A stretch of DNA of 64,000 bases, from the NCBI RefSeq assembly GCF_030908545.1, contig NZ_CP133083.1, positions 1,798,001 to 1,862,000 of the forward strand, in the 5' to 3' direction. The notes beneath the pieces were generated by a model, which did no database searches, was not told where the DNA came from, and was given only the letters and a program-made list of their open reading frames with translations. Numbering within the stretch: the first letter of the stretch is position 1; each line of letters opens with the position of its first letter. Origin of the DNA: Nitrosomonas sp. sh817. Lineage in GTDB: Bacteria; Pseudomonadota; Gammaproteobacteria; Burkholderiales; Nitrosomonadaceae. A program made the translations under genes and the position numbers. Shown here piece after piece: positions 46,682 through 56,787 of the stretch.

Positions 46682-46830
46682 TAAGGAAACGCCGATTGAT
46701 TGACCGCACGAACGAATCGCTTTGTTGCGCGGCACGCACATTCTCCCCTATTGGGTTGATAGGTCTCGGCTGTTGCGTTACGTGCGCCTTGCGCTTCATT
46801 TCGTTCGTCGAATTATTCAGCATTTCCTTA
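46682..46830 (-). repeat. MITE-like repeat, copy C (inverted orientation)
   Basis: 149 bp flanked by TA on both sides. Ends AGGAAACGCCGATTGATTGA and (reverse complement) AGGAAATGCTGAATAATTCG. The interior, read on the minus strand (GAAATGAAGCGCAAGGCGCA, ACGCAACAGCCGAGACCTAT), aligns with the copies at 8203 and 50036. The remaining DNA up to hrcA shows no gene. Confidence 0.82.
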
Positions 46831-47113
46831 ACTTTATCGCGCTGGACCGGATTAAATATTAATGCCGGAATTACCGTTAAAATAAAACAAGTTAATCAAT
46901 AATGCTTCATCTAGCATTGTAAAATCGCAGCTTGTACATACATAACCGGGAAAAACAATTTCTTGAGGAAACACCCAAGTGTAGCGAACTCGATTCTGTT
47001 TTCATGAGTAAAGCATGAGCACCAATGAAGTTTAGCATACCCATAATTAGACTCATCACTAATGATTACTTGCATTCACATATAAAACCAGCTGACTCGT
47101 GTAGAATAAAACC

Positions 47114-48133
47114 ATGTTGAACGAACGCGCCCAAATTTTATTAAAAACTCTGGTAGAACGTTATATCCACGAAGGACAACCGGTGGGTTCTCGCGCGTTA
47201 TCCAAATTCTCCGGCCTGGATTTGAGTCCAGCCACAATCCGCAATGTCATGGCAGACCTTGAAGAAATGGGACTGGTCGCGAGCCCGCACACTTCCGCCG
47301 GAAGAGTTCCAACTCCCAAAGGCTATCGTTTTTTTGTGGATACCCTGCTAGTAGTCAAGAAGCTCGACAAGACCGAATTGCATCATCTGGAAAACCAGTT
47401 GCATCCTGACAATCCTTCGCGTTTAATCAGCGCTGCTTCGCAATTGCTCTCGGAACTGACCCGTTTTACAGGTGTTGTAGTGACACCGAAGCGCACTGGC
47501 GCAATTTTCCGCTACGTCGAATTCATGGCGCTTTCGGAAAAACGCATTTTGCTGATCATCGTCACCCCCGAAGGTGATGTGCAGAACCGTATTATCTTTA
47601 CCGATACGCCGTACAGCCAATCCGATTTGATCGAAGCAGGCAATTTCATCAATCAGCATTATGCCGGCTGTACGCTGGAAGAAATCCGCAGCCGCCTGAG
47701 TACCGAATTAAAACAACTGCGCAGCAAGATGGTCGATCTCATGAACGCCGCAATTGAAGTTGGCGGCAATGCCATCAATGAAAGCAGCGAAGCCGTAGTG
47801 CTTGCCGGCGAACATAACTTGTTGCAAATTGATGATCTATCCGAAAATTTAACCGGTTTGAAAAATTTGTTTGAGTTATTCGAGCGTAAAACAAAACTCC
47901 TGCAATTACTCGAACTAAGCCGGCAAGCGCATGGCGTGAAAATTTTCATAGGTGGAGAATCCGATGTCGCTTCGCTGGAGGAATTCAGTGTCATAACCGC
48001 ACCCTATGAAATGGAAGGCGAGGTGGTTGGCACGGTCGGCGTGATCGGTCCCAGGCGCATGGCCTATGAACGCATTATTCCGATCGTGGATATAACCGCA
48101 AAACTGCTTTCAAGCGGCTTATCACAGCAATAA
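47114..48133 (+). CDS. hrcA: Heat-inducible transcription repressor HrcA
   Basis: 339 residues. N-terminal winged helix ([40 protein letters not shown]) and the ligand/dimer domain ending in [19 protein letters not shown]. HrcA represses groE/dnaK operons through CIRCE elements. No chaperone genes adjoin it and no CIRCE palindrome was seen upstream. hemH follows 34 bases later. Confidence 0.95.
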   Translation: MLNERAQILLKTLVERYIHEGQPVGSRALSKFSGLDLSPATIRNVMADLEEMGLVASPHTSAGRVPTPKGYRFFVDTLLVVKKLDKTELHHLENQLHPDNPSRLISAASQLLSELTRFTGVVVTPKRTGAIFRYVEFMALSEKRILLIIVTPEGDVQNRIIFTDTPYSQSDLIEAGNFINQHYAGCTLEEIRSRLSTELKQLRSKMVDLMNAAIEVGGNAINESSEAVVLAGEHNLLQIDDLSENLTGLKNLFELFERKTKLLQLLELSRQAHGVKIFIGGESDVASLEEFSVITAPYEMEGEVVGTVGVIGPRRMAYERIIPIVDITAKLLSSGLSQQ

Positions 48134-48167
48134 CCGATATTTCTGTAATCAAATCAACTCATTTCAA

Positions 48168-49253
48168 ATGCCAATTCAATCAAATTACCAACACGGTTCA
48201 TCAAGTAGAACCGGCGTGCTACTCATTAACTTAGGCACACCGGATGCACCCACAGCCCAGGCATTACGCCCCTATCTCAAGGAGTTTCTTAGCAACCGGC
48301 GCGTCATCGAAATACCGCGGCTGATCTGGTGGCCGATTTTGCATGGATTCATTTTGCCGTTCCGGCCCAAGGAATCGGCAGAAAAATACGCCAAAATCTG
48401 GATGCCGGAAGGATCTCCGTTAAAAGTGCACACCGAGCGGCAAACCAAACTGCTGCGCGAAGCGTTGCAAGCCAAGTCAAACAATCCGCCAGTTGTCGAA
48501 TACGCGATGAACATCGGCAAACCTTCCGTTGCAACTGTTTTGGCCGATATGCAGGCGCAGGGTTGCGACCGCATTCTGGTTATTCCGCTGTTTCCCCAAT
48601 ACGCCGCTAGCAGTACCGCGGCTGCCATGGACAATGTTTTTGCGGTATTGGGAAAAATCCGCAATCAACCGGCCATCCGGACCGTCAAGCACTATCACGA
48701 TCACCCGGGCTATATCGCGGCATTGGCGCAGAATGTGCGCGACTATTGGGAAATTCATGGCCGGCCCGACAAACTGATCATCAGCTTTCATGGCACCCCG
48801 CGGTCCAGCCTGGACAAGGGGGATCCTTATCACTGTTATTGCCAGAAAACCGGGCGCTTACTGGCCGAAGCACTGACATTGCAAACCGGACAGTACGCCG
48901 TATGCTTTCAATCGCGTTTTGGCAAAGCGCAATGGCTGACACCGTATACCGCAGTTACGCTGGAACAACTGGGCAAGGCGCAGACACGCCGCGTGGATAT
49001 CGTTTGCCCCGGTTTCGTTTCGGATTGCCTGGAAACGCTGGAAGAAATCGCGATTGAAGCCAAGCATACATTCATCCAGGCTGGCGGGCAGGAATTTCAT
49101 TACATACCTTGCCTCAACGAACGTTCTGATTGGATTGAAGCGTTAGCGGATATTGCCAGCACGCATTTGCAAGGATGGCTGGATCAGGAAGTTTCTAAAG
49201 AAGCGGCACAACTATCGAAAGAACGCGCACTGGCGCTGGGTGCGAAAGAATAA
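48168..49253 (+). CDS. hemH: Ferrochelatase
   Basis: 361 residues. Inserts ferrous iron into protoporphyrin IX. Family opening [20 protein letters not shown], the catalytic histidine in [20 protein letters not shown], and [17 protein letters not shown] are all present. Haem demand from the ccm-matured cytochromes fits the organism. A strong hairpin follows its stop. Confidence 0.96.
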   Translation: MPIQSNYQHGSSSRTGVLLINLGTPDAPTAQALRPYLKEFLSNRRVIEIPRLIWWPILHGFILPFRPKESAEKYAKIWMPEGSPLKVHTERQTKLLREALQAKSNNPPVVEYAMNIGKPSVATVLADMQAQGCDRILVIPLFPQYAASSTAAAMDNVFAVLGKIRNQPAIRTVKHYHDHPGYIAALAQNVRDYWEIHGRPDKLIISFHGTPRSSLDKGDPYHCYCQKTGRLLAEALTLQTGQYAVCFQSRFGKAQWLTPYTAVTLEQLGKAQTRRVDIVCPGFVSDCLETLEEIAIEAKHTFIQAGGQEFHYIPCLNERSDWIEALADIASTHLQGWLDQEVSKEAAQLSKERALALGAKE

Positions 49254-49261
49254 CTCAGCAA

Positions 49262-49286
49262 ATTCCCCCTCATTTCGAGGGGGAAT
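49262..49286. terminator. Bidirectional terminator between hemH and smbP
   Basis: Stem ATTCCCCCTC / GAGGGGGAAT, 5-base loop, placed between two convergent genes. Confidence 0.75.
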
Positions 49287-49297
49287 GATTGAAATCA

Positions 49298-49642
49298 TTA
49301 ATGACCGGATTGGCGCATATGTTTCATCGCTTCTTCCGAATGTTTGGCAGCTTCTGCGCCATGTCCCATATCCGCATGTTTGATTGCTTCTTCCAGGTGC
49401 TTGATTGCTTCATCCATGTGTTTATGGGATGCAGCGTGATCGTCCCTTGCCGCTTTAGCGTGCGCCAAACTATCTTTAGCATGCGCCAACGATTCCTTGG
49501 CGTGCCCCATTTCGCCATGCGCCTGCGCTTTTCCGGCATGTTCCATCGCTTCGGAGGTATGCCCTGCGTCGGCTGCCCATGCTTGAGCATTCATGATTAA
49601 TGCCAATGCGCTGATTGCAACTACGGTTGATAATGCTCTCAT
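49298..49642 (-). CDS. smbP: Small metal-binding protein SmbP
   Basis: 114 residues. Signal peptide ending AQAWA, then a mature chain of about 91 residues made of seven-residue helical repeats with regularly placed His and Ala (AMEHAGKAQAHGEMGHAKES, LAHAKDSLAHAKAARDDHAA). This matches SmbP of Nitrosomonas europaea, a periplasmic four-helix protein that binds several divalent metals including Cu(II). Good AGGAG ribosome site. Its promoter region carries none of the 17-bp palindromes seen elsewhere in the window. Confidence 0.92.
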   Translation of the reverse strand: MRALSTVVAISALALIMNAQAWAADAGHTSEAMEHAGKAQAHGEMGHAKESLAHAKDSLAHAKAARDDHAASHKHMDEAIKHLEEAIKHADMGHGAEAAKHSEEAMKHMRQSGH

Positions 49643-50035
49643 GATGATTTCTCCTATTTAAATGGTATTAAAAACACAATTACTTCTGAAAAATCTCAGC
49701 GGCTGGATAACAGCGGGTGAAGAAACTATTGCATTCCATTCCTTCTTCCCTACCAACACGGTTTCAGTATATACCTAATTCCCTCTACATTGCATGCGCA
49801 TAATGATCTGAGCCGTATATATTCCGTTATCTCGCCAACCTCAATCGGTCGGCCTTGCAACGATAAACTTGCTAAAACCATTTTTTACTACCTGCCTGCC
49901 ATTATCGCTACGAATGAACCAGTCATGTTGATCCTAATCAACAGTTCCTGTCGATATTTATTTCGACGGTCATTATTATCGATCTGTAAAACAAATTTCA
50001 ATCCGACAAAATGACGCATCCACATAACTCTTACT
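49643..50035. other. Gene-free stretch upstream of smbP
   Basis: About 390 bases, AT-rich. It should hold the smbP promoter; no clear box pair or operator was found. A 74-codon open frame around 49790-50014 has no family features and no ribosome site. Confidence 0.5.
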
Positions 50036-50184
50036 TAGGGAGATGCTGATTAATTCAACGGATGAAATGAAGCACGAGGCGCACGGAACGCAGCAACCGG
50101 GACATATCAATAAGATAGGCGAGGATGCGAGTACCGCGTAACGAAGTGATTCGCTCATGCAGTCAATTAATCAGCATTTCCTTA
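50036..50184 (+). repeat. MITE-like repeat, copy B
   Basis: 149 bp flanked by TA. Ends GGGAGATGCTGATTAATTCA and (reverse complement) AGGAAATGCTGATTAATTGA. Interior GAAGCACGAGGCGCACGGAA nearly identical to copy A at 8236 onward. Intact and uninterrupted, so it shows the empty structure of copy A. Confidence 0.87.
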
Positions 50185-50310
50185 GCATCCGTCTACTCAC
50201 TCGGATATTTCCAACCGGAATGATCGTTTTGCCAGATCAATCGTGATACGTGTAACATTTGTTTTCTTATCCACGCGCAAGTTCAGAATAGCGACTCAAT
50301 GGAGATATTC

Positions 50311-52353
50311 GTGAAAAACTTCCACTCGATCTATTCACACCATTTTATCCGGGCATCCGCTTGCATTCCGCATCTCAGGGTTGCCGACCCGGTATACAAC
50401 GTCGATCGCATTCTCGAACTGGCAACGCATGCATCCGGACTTAAATCAGCCGTCGCATTGTTTCCGGAATTAAGCATCTCTTCCTACTCCGCTGATGATC
50501 TATTTCATCAGCAATCCTTGCTCAATGCGGTGGTTGACGGCATCGCCCGCATCATTGAAGCCAGCCGCGAACTCACACCGGTTCTGCTGATTGGCGCGCC
50601 GTTACAGTTGGAAGGCAAATTATTCAATTGCGCAGTCGTGATTTATCGCGGACGTATTCTCGGCATCGTTCCCAAAACTTATTTGCCGAATTACCGGGAA
50701 TTTTATGAGAAACGGCAGTTTACAGCAGGACATGCCGCACTCGCCCGGGACGTGCGTTTCCTGGATCATACCGTACCTTTTGGCAACGATTTGATTTTCA
50801 GCGCCGTGAATGTCGACCACTTTTCCTTACATACTGAAATCTGCGAGGATCTATGGGCGCCGCTTCCACCGAGCACCTTTGCCGCCCTCGCGGGCGCTGC
50901 CGTGCTTGTCAATTTGTCGGCCAGTAATATCACCATTGGCAAGGCTGATTACCGGCGCCATCTCTGCGCGATGCAATCGAGCAAGTGTCTGGCGGCTTAT
51001 TTGTACACCGCCGCCGGTCCCGGAGAATCGACCACCGACCTGGCGTGGGACGGCCATGCGATGATTTATGAGAATCACCAACTGCTCGCGGAATCTCAAC
51101 GTTTTTCCGATCAGCAGCAAATCATCACCGCCGATATCGATCTCGAACGGCTGATTCAAGACCGTCTGCGCACCACCAGCTTCAACGATGCGGTGCAGAT
51201 GCACCGGGAGCAACTGAGAAGCCTGCGCCGGATTGAATTCGAGTTTGCCGTGCCGGAAGACACAGTGCCATTACACCGTTCCGTGGCACGTTTTCCATAC
51301 GTTCCCGACAATCTGGAAAAGCGCGACGAGCATTGCCGTGAAGCGTACCAAATCCAGGTTCAAGGCTTGATGAAACGATTGACTTTCACCAAAACCGAGC
51401 GCGTCGTGATCGGTGTTTCCGGCGGCTTGGATTCGGCCCATGCGCTGATTGCCGCCGCACATGCGATGGAGCGTTTAAATTTGCCGCGCGCCAATATCCT
51501 GGCTTATACCATGCCGGGATTTGCTACCAGCGACACCACTAAAAACAACGCGCACCGTTTAATGGCCGCGCTCGGCGTCACCAGTCAGGAAATCGATATC
51601 CGCCCATCGTGCCTGCAAATGTTGAAAGATATCGGACATCCGTTTACCGGCGGCAAACCGCAATACGATATCGCTTTTGAAAACGTGCAAGCCGGTGAAC
51701 GGACTTCGCATCTGTTCCGTCTTGCCAATCTGCATCACGCGCTGGTGCTGGGAACCGGCGATCTCAGCGAACTCGCGCTCGGCTGGTGCACCTACGGCGT
51801 CGGCGATCACATGTCGCACTACAGCATTAATGCGTCCGTGCCGAAAACCCTGATCCAGCATTTGATCCGCTGGACCATTGATACCCGCCAATTCAATGAC
51901 GCCGCTCACGAAGCGCTGGCAGCCATTCTGGATACTGAAATTTCACCGGAACTGATTCCCGCTCAATCACCGGAAAAGCCGTTGCAAAGCACGCAGCAAA
52001 TTATCGGCCCCTACGAACTGCAGGATTTTAATTTGTATTACGTCACCCGCTTCGGCTTCCGTCCGGCGAAAATCGCATTTCTCGCGCACCATGCCTGGGG
52101 AAGCCGTCTGTCGGGGCATTGGCCGGACGGCATCAATGAAGCATCGCGCAACGAATACGATCTCGCCGCCATCAAGCATTGGCTTGGCGTATTTCTAGCG
52201 CGTTTTTTTCAAACCAGCCAATTCAAACGGTCGTGCATTCCCAACGCACCGAAAGTCGGCTCCGGCGGCTCATTATCGCCGCGCGGCGACTGGCGCGCGC
52301 CATCGGATGCGGAAGCGAAAGTCTGGCTGGACGACTTGAAATTGATTCCGTAA
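50311..52353 (+). CDS. nadE: Glutamine-dependent NAD synthetase
   Basis: About 680 residues. The N-terminal nitrilase-type glutaminase domain carries Glu in [11 protein letters not shown], Lys in [17 protein letters not shown] and Cys in [13 protein letters not shown]. The C-terminal synthetase domain has the PP-loop [17 protein letters not shown] and [16 protein letters not shown]. It amidates deamido-NAD using glutamine nitrogen. GTG at 50311 is preferred: GGAG sits six bases upstream and the product begins like family members ([16 protein letters not shown]). ATG at 50299 is the alternative. A diverged copy of its last codons lies at 59378-59422. Confidence 0.94.
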   Translation: MKNFHSIYSHHFIRASACIPHLRVADPVYNVDRILELATHASGLKSAVALFPELSISSYSADDLFHQQSLLNAVVDGIARIIEASRELTPVLLIGAPLQLEGKLFNCAVVIYRGRILGIVPKTYLPNYREFYEKRQFTAGHAALARDVRFLDHTVPFGNDLIFSAVNVDHFSLHTEICEDLWAPLPPSTFAALAGAAVLVNLSASNITIGKADYRRHLCAMQSSKCLAAYLYTAAGPGESTTDLAWDGHAMIYENHQLLAESQRFSDQQQIITADIDLERLIQDRLRTTSFNDAVQMHREQLRSLRRIEFEFAVPEDTVPLHRSVARFPYVPDNLEKRDEHCREAYQIQVQGLMKRLTFTKTERVVIGVSGGLDSAHALIAAAHAMERLNLPRANILAYTMPGFATSDTTKNNAHRLMAALGVTSQEIDIRPSCLQMLKDIGHPFTGGKPQYDIAFENVQAGERTSHLFRLANLHHALVLGTGDLSELALGWCTYGVGDHMSHYSINASVPKTLIQHLIRWTIDTRQFNDAAHEALAAILDTEISPELIPAQSPEKPLQSTQQIIGPYELQDFNLYYVTRFGFRPAKIAFLAHHAWGSRLSGHWPDGINEASRNEYDLAAIKHWLGVFLARFFQTSQFKRSCIPNAPKVGSGGSLSPRGDWRAPSDAEAKVWLDDLKLIP

Positions 52354-52428
52354 TGCACCGAAACACGCAAAAAAACACCGGAATTAAATATCGCAATGGC
52401 TCGATGAATGGACCGGCGGCAATGTTGC

Positions 52429-53046
52429 TCATTTAAACCGGCGGAATGACCCGGTCACAACTCCGAAAATTTCAAACTGCGTGTCCGGGCGAATATAGAT
52501 CGGGCGGTAAGTTCCGGAAGCATTGGCGGGCAACAGCCGCGGCATTTTGTTTGCGCCATAATCAAGAATTTTGATGGTGAATTCCCGATCCACCACAGCC
52601 AAGACAATATCGCCGATATTGGCAGTTCTGGAGCGATCTACAACCACTTTATCGCCCGGCAGCAAGCCGACATCGATCATGGATTCTCCCCGGATCGTGA
52701 CAAAGAATGTCGATGCTGCATGATCGATCAGAAATTCGCTGACATCGAGCTGCTTTTCGACATGATCGTCGGCCGGACTGGGAAGACCGGCTGCAACTTT
52801 GGTGGAAAAAAGCGGCAGCAATGTGGGCTGCTCATTGATCGCTGGCGTGAAAAACTCATCCACTTCCATTTCAGTCACACCATTCTCGCTGCCGCCCTCT
52901 GCCTTTTTGCGTTGCAAGACTTCCAGGAAATTTCTGATTGTCGCCGTCTGGCTCTGCGGTATACGCATGACTTCCGTCGGTTCCCCGAATTTACCCTGAC
53001 CTCGCGGTCTGCCCGCGTTCTCGCGCTTTCCGCCTCGATTCGACAT
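52429..53046 (-). CDS. UmuD-like S24 self-cleaving protein with N-terminal extension
   Basis: 205 residues from ATG at 53046 (GGAG ribosome site). A basic N-terminus (SNRGGKRENAGRPRGQGKFG) and about 60 extra residues precede a UmuD/LexA peptidase domain. The cleavage site is Ala86-Gly87, the nucleophile Ser122 (RGESMIDVGLLPGD) and the lysine Lys159 (EFTIKIL). The spacings of 36 and 37 residues equal those of E. coli UmuD. No umuC gene is adjacent. It could be an orphan UmuD or a small SOS-type regulator; the extension lacks an obvious helix-turn-helix. It ends convergently with nadE. Confidence 0.85.
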   Translation of the reverse strand: MSNRGGKRENAGRPRGQGKFGEPTEVMRIPQSQTATIRNFLEVLQRKKAEGGSENGVTEMEVDEFFTPAINEQPTLLPLFSTKVAAGLPSPADDHVEKQLDVSEFLIDHAASTFFVTIRGESMIDVGLLPGDKVVVDRSRTANIGDIVLAVVDREFTIKILDYGANKMPRLLPANASGTYRPIYIRPDTQFEIFGVVTGSFRRFK

Positions 53047-53292
53047 GATTGACATTCTCCTTTTCGATATAAGTAACATTATTCAAACATACTTAATGTA
53101 ATACTGTCAAAAAAATAGAAAAGCTTCAGAATCCAATCATAAAAATGATATTGATGATTTATTCATCAATCAGAAAAAACAACCTCTTAGACCCGTTTAT
53201 CTCATTTACCCTATTTTCATCGCTTTGAAGTTTTACAGGCAATCAATCCCTCAACCTGCACATACCTGAATACATCTGATTTATCAGTAGCC

Positions 53293-53309
53293 TGCGTCAA
53301 TTTGTCACA
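53293..53309 (+). promoter_or_regulatory. 17-bp palindromic operator, site 3
   Basis: TGCGTCAATTTGTCACA, one base different from site 1 at 42200-42216, abutting the -35 box of the receptor gene; centre near -43. Confidence 0.7.
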
Positions 53310-53337
53310 TTTACTTTTTTTCTGGCGCGCACATAAT
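53310..53337 (+). promoter_or_regulatory. Promoter of the HupE-TonB receptor cluster
   Basis: -35 TTTACT (53310-53315), 16-base spacer, -10 CATAAT (53332-53337). The rest of the 53047-53431 gap shows no gene. Confidence 0.6.
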
Positions 53338-53431
53338 GATTACGCGTATGTAATTCACAACAAATCTGATTCAAGCGCGATTCACAATAAATCCTATCTT
53401 CAGGGCCTAACAAAATTAACAGCAGCAAAGA

Positions 53432-56221
53432 ATGAAACTACTTCTATTACAGGTAGCAGAAAAACTTTATGGTTCAAACTTGCGGATGATCCGGAGCGGT
53501 GAACTATTCAACGGAGCCTTATCAATTTCGCACTTACATTCGGAACGCGGCATCGCGTACCTAAAAATCACGGCATTCTGGTCATGCACTGCAATTGCGC
53601 TGCTGCCGACCGCTTTCTCGCAATTACATATCGATAACGCCTGGAGTGAAGGATTCGAGCATCCGCTAATGGGCTGGGATCATATTCTCGTGATGGTGGC
53701 GGTGGGCATCTGGGCTGCTCAGATACGAGGACAGGCCCTGTGGATATTGCCTGCTGTATTTGTCGGTATCATGAGTCTTGGCGGCCTGACGGGTGCTGCC
53801 AGCTATGCTGTTCCAGGCGCGGAAGCCATGGTTCTTTTATCCTGTTTCATGATCAGCGCCTTGATCATATGCGGGGTACGATTCAGCGCACCGGCCAATA
53901 TCATTATTATTTCCCTGTTTGCATTTTTTCATGGTTATGTGCACGGACAGGAAATCTCGGCCTCCACCAGCCTTGGTTTTTACATTGCAGGTTTTGTGTC
54001 CGCCACACTACTACTACATGGCGTCGGGATTCTGATTTCATGGCTGATCGTGCTAGCGTTTACTTTCTTTTTCAGCACCAGTATTCATGCCCAGGGAAAA
54101 GACCTGCCAGCTTATGCAAATACTGCTGAACGTGGTTCACAGACCAATAAACTTGCCCATGCGACTCTGGATGAAGTGCGTGTTACCGGCCGTGCCGATG
54201 AACTGACCGGCATCGCCGACGCCGCTTCACAAGGCAAAGTCGGGCAGGATCAAATCCGGTACCGGCCGATGACTCGTCCCGGAGAAATTCTGGAAACGGT
54301 GCCGGGACTCATCGCTACCCAGCACAGCGGCGAAGGTAAAGCGAATCAGTTTTTTTTGCGTGGCTTCAATCTGGATCATGGCACCGATTTTCTCACGCAG
54401 ATCGAAGGCGTGCCGGTCAATCAGCTTTCTCATGCCCACGGGCAGGGCTGGACGGATATCAATTTCCTGATCCCGGAATTAATCGAATCGATCGAATTCA
54501 GAAAAGGAAATTATTACGCCGACACCGGGGATTTCTCCAGCGCCGGATCAGCCAACATCCGCTACTTCAACCGTCTGCCCCAAAATATGCTGCGCTTCAC
54601 CGGCGGCAGTTTTGATTATTACCGGGGATTGATCGCCGGATCACGTCGGCTATCACAAGGCAATGTGTTGTATGCCGGCGAGATCGTGCACAACGACGGC
54701 CCGTGGACTACCGGAAATAATTATCTGAAGTTCAACGGCCTGATCCGGTACAGCGGCAGCAACGGCAACCAGGACTGGCGTATCACCGCGATGGGAACGC
54801 ATTCGGATTGGCGCGCGACCGATCAAATCCCGAGGCGGGCTATCGGGATGGACACTATCCGCCGGTTCGACGCGATCGACCCGACCGATGGCGGAAAAAG
54901 TCATCGCTACAGCCTGACGGGCGAATGGAACCGGCGCTCGGAAAACAGCCTGACGTCGGTCATGGCGTACGGCATTTACTCCAAACTGGACCTTTATTCG
55001 AATTTCTCTTTTCTTCTGGATAATAATGAAACGACCAATCCGGTGGGATGCTCGGGGTTAAACGGTTTACAGTCCGCCAACCGGATTTCCACGAGCATAT
55101 TCCAGACCTGCGGCGATCAGTTCGGTCAGCCCGACGACCGCTGGACAACCGGCCTGGCGGCCAGCCACACGGTATTTCATAAAATCGGCCGGTTCGATTC
55201 CGAAACGACGCTGGGAATACAAGTGCGCAACGATAATATTCAGAATGCCCTGACAAAAGCGCATGCGCAGCGGGTGTACGGCATTACCCGCCAGGACTCC
55301 GTCTGGGTTACCAGCGTCAGTCCTTTTCTGCAAAACAAGACACAGTGGCAAAGCTGGCTGCGCACCAGCATGGGCGTGCGTTTCGATGGCTTCCGCTTTG
55401 CCGTCAACCAAAGCAATATCCAGCAAAACAACGGCACGCGCTATGACGGATTGGCCAGTCCGAAATTAGGTATCGTCTTCGGTCCCTGGGCGAATACCGA
55501 GCTTTACTTGAACGGCGGATTGGGCTTTCACAGCAACGATGCCCGCGGGATCAATACCCGCATCGATCCGGCCAGCGGCAGTCCCGTGGATCGCGCCGAT
55601 CCCCTTGCCCGCACCTACAGTGCTGAAACCGGTATCCGCTCAACCTGGATCCCGGGCTTGCACAGCACCTTGACTGCCTGGTGGATGGATCTGCAATCGG
55701 AACTGGTTTTTGTCGGGGATGCAGGTACGACCGAAGCAAGCCGCCCCAGCCGCCGCTACGGAATCGAATTCACCAACTATTACCAGCCGGTGCATTGGCT
55801 GACTTTTGACGCGGATTTCAGTTTCTCGCATGCGCGCTTTCGCAACTCCGTGCCGGATGAAGGCAATCATGTGCCCAATGCCGTGGAAGCGGTCATTGCC
55901 ACGGGCGCGACCTTTCATGATGTTTCCGGCGGTTTCTACGGCGGCCCGAGATTGCGCTATCTTGGGCCGCGAGCGTTGAATGAAGACAACTCCAAGCGCT
56001 CGGACGGCACTATTTTGTTATCCGCGATGCTCGGGTATGAATTCAACCGGTCGTTCCGCATCCAGGCCGAAGTGTTCAACATGCTCGACCGCAAGGATGA
56101 TGCGATCACTTATTTCTACACGTCCCGCCTGCCGGGAGAACCTCTCACCGGTGTGAACGACTTTCACTTCCACCCCGTCGAGCCGGTGAGTTTCCGGGTC
56201 GGGTTTGTTCTTAATTATTAA
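53432..56221 (+). CDS. HupE/UreJ-like membrane domain fused to a TonB-dependent receptor
   Basis: 929 residues in one open frame. Residues about 45-205 are a HupE/UreJ-type module with six or seven helices and metal-ligand histidines (GFEHPLMGWDHILVMV, FFHGYVHGQEI, LLLHGVG). A signal-peptide-like segment follows (LIVLAFTFFFSTSIHA, cleavage near 220). Then come a TonB-box-like LDEVRVTGRADEL, a plug domain (PGEILETVPGLIATQHSGEG) and a 22-strand barrel ending in FRVGFVLNY. HupE/UreJ proteins are inner-membrane nickel or metal permeases, whereas receptors are outer-membrane. Cleavage after residue 220 would free both parts. The exact start is uncertain (ATG at 53432 or 53486). Confidence 0.82.
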   Translation: MKLLLLQVAEKLYGSNLRMIRSGELFNGALSISHLHSERGIAYLKITAFWSCTAIALLPTAFSQLHIDNAWSEGFEHPLMGWDHILVMVAVGIWAAQIRGQALWILPAVFVGIMSLGGLTGAASYAVPGAEAMVLLSCFMISALIICGVRFSAPANIIIISLFAFFHGYVHGQEISASTSLGFYIAGFVSATLLLHGVGILISWLIVLAFTFFFSTSIHAQGKDLPAYANTAERGSQTNKLAHATLDEVRVTGRADELTGIADAASQGKVGQDQIRYRPMTRPGEILETVPGLIATQHSGEGKANQFFLRGFNLDHGTDFLTQIEGVPVNQLSHAHGQGWTDINFLIPELIESIEFRKGNYYADTGDFSSAGSANIRYFNRLPQNMLRFTGGSFDYYRGLIAGSRRLSQGNVLYAGEIVHNDGPWTTGNNYLKFNGLIRYSGSNGNQDWRITAMGTHSDWRATDQIPRRAIGMDTIRRFDAIDPTDGGKSHRYSLTGEWNRRSENSLTSVMAYGIYSKLDLYSNFSFLLDNNETTNPVGCSGLNGLQSANRISTSIFQTCGDQFGQPDDRWTTGLAASHTVFHKIGRFDSETTLGIQVRNDNIQNALTKAHAQRVYGITRQDSVWVTSVSPFLQNKTQWQSWLRTSMGVRFDGFRFAVNQSNIQQNNGTRYDGLASPKLGIVFGPWANTELYLNGGLGFHSNDARGINTRIDPASGSPVDRADPLARTYSAETGIRSTWIPGLHSTLTAWWMDLQSELVFVGDAGTTEASRPSRRYGIEFTNYYQPVHWLTFDADFSFSHARFRNSVPDEGNHVPNAVEAVIATGATFHDVSGGFYGGPRLRYLGPRALNEDNSKRSDGTILLSAMLGYEFNRSFRIQAEVFNMLDRKDDAITYFYTSRLPGEPLTGVNDFHFHPVEPVSFRVGFVLNY

Positions 56222-56273
56222 TCGATTGGATACAACCAATTAAATTTCCTAAATAAATATCAGGAGAAAAATC

Positions 56274-56765
56274 ATGCGACTGTTTAAATCACTGTTGATT
56301 GCGTTACTTCTGTCAATCTGGCTTACGACTCCGGCGCAAGCGGGAGAAGCCGTGCTGAAGCATTTCGTCTCCGGAAGTTACCCGCAATTACTTGAAAAGC
56401 ATACCGGCCGGCCGGTCATGCTGGTGATCTGGGCGACGACATGTTCGACCTGCATGAAAAAAATGCCCATGTTAAATAAACTTAAAGAAGATCAACCGGA
56501 TGTCAAAATCATCCTGCTCTCCGTCGATGAGCTAGCAGATACGAAGCAGGTGCAAACCATATTGACCAGACATGGATTGACCGACCTGGAAAACTGGATT
56601 TTCGCCGATGAAAACGCGCAACGCCTGCGCTATGAAATTGACCCGCAATGGTTCGGCGAATTGCCGCGCACCTATTTCCTGGATAGTAAGCATCAGCGCG
56701 AAGGCATCAGCGGTGCTTTATCGTACGAAGATTACCAAGCCATTTTCTATGCACTCGCCAATTAA
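56274..56765 (+). CDS. Periplasmic thioredoxin-like protein (CSTC motif)
   Basis: 163 residues. Signal peptide ending TPAQA, thioredoxin-fold with LVIWATTCSTCMKKMPML (CXXC as CSTC) and cis-Pro segment GELPRTYFLD. An AGGAG ribosome site precedes the ATG. It lies 52 bases after the receptor gene and 22 before the BNR protein. CSTC is unusual for TlpA proteins (WCPPC) and hints at a special partner, perhaps the Cys cluster of the BNR protein. Confidence 0.83.
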   Translation: MRLFKSLLIALLLSIWLTTPAQAGEAVLKHFVSGSYPQLLEKHTGRPVMLVIWATTCSTCMKKMPMLNKLKEDQPDVKIILLSVDELADTKQVQTILTRHGLTDLENWIFADENAQRLRYEIDPQWFGELPRTYFLDSKHQREGISGALSYEDYQAIFYALAN

Positions 56766-56787
56766 TTATCCACCCGCAACCCGATTT

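Noticed and set aside
49790-50014. A 74-codon open frame upstream of the MITE
   Set aside because: No ribosome site and no recognisable domain; codon use unlike the neighbours.
50299-50310. ATG at 50299 as the nadE start
   Set aside because: The GGAG that would serve as ribosome site lies inside this start; GTG at 50311 fits both spacing and the family N-terminus. Kept as an alternative only.
54040-54110. HupE-receptor joint as a frameshifted pair of genes
   Set aside because: The frame is open throughout and both sides are in the same phase. No stop or ribosome site was found at the joint, so it is reported as a fusion and flagged for checking.
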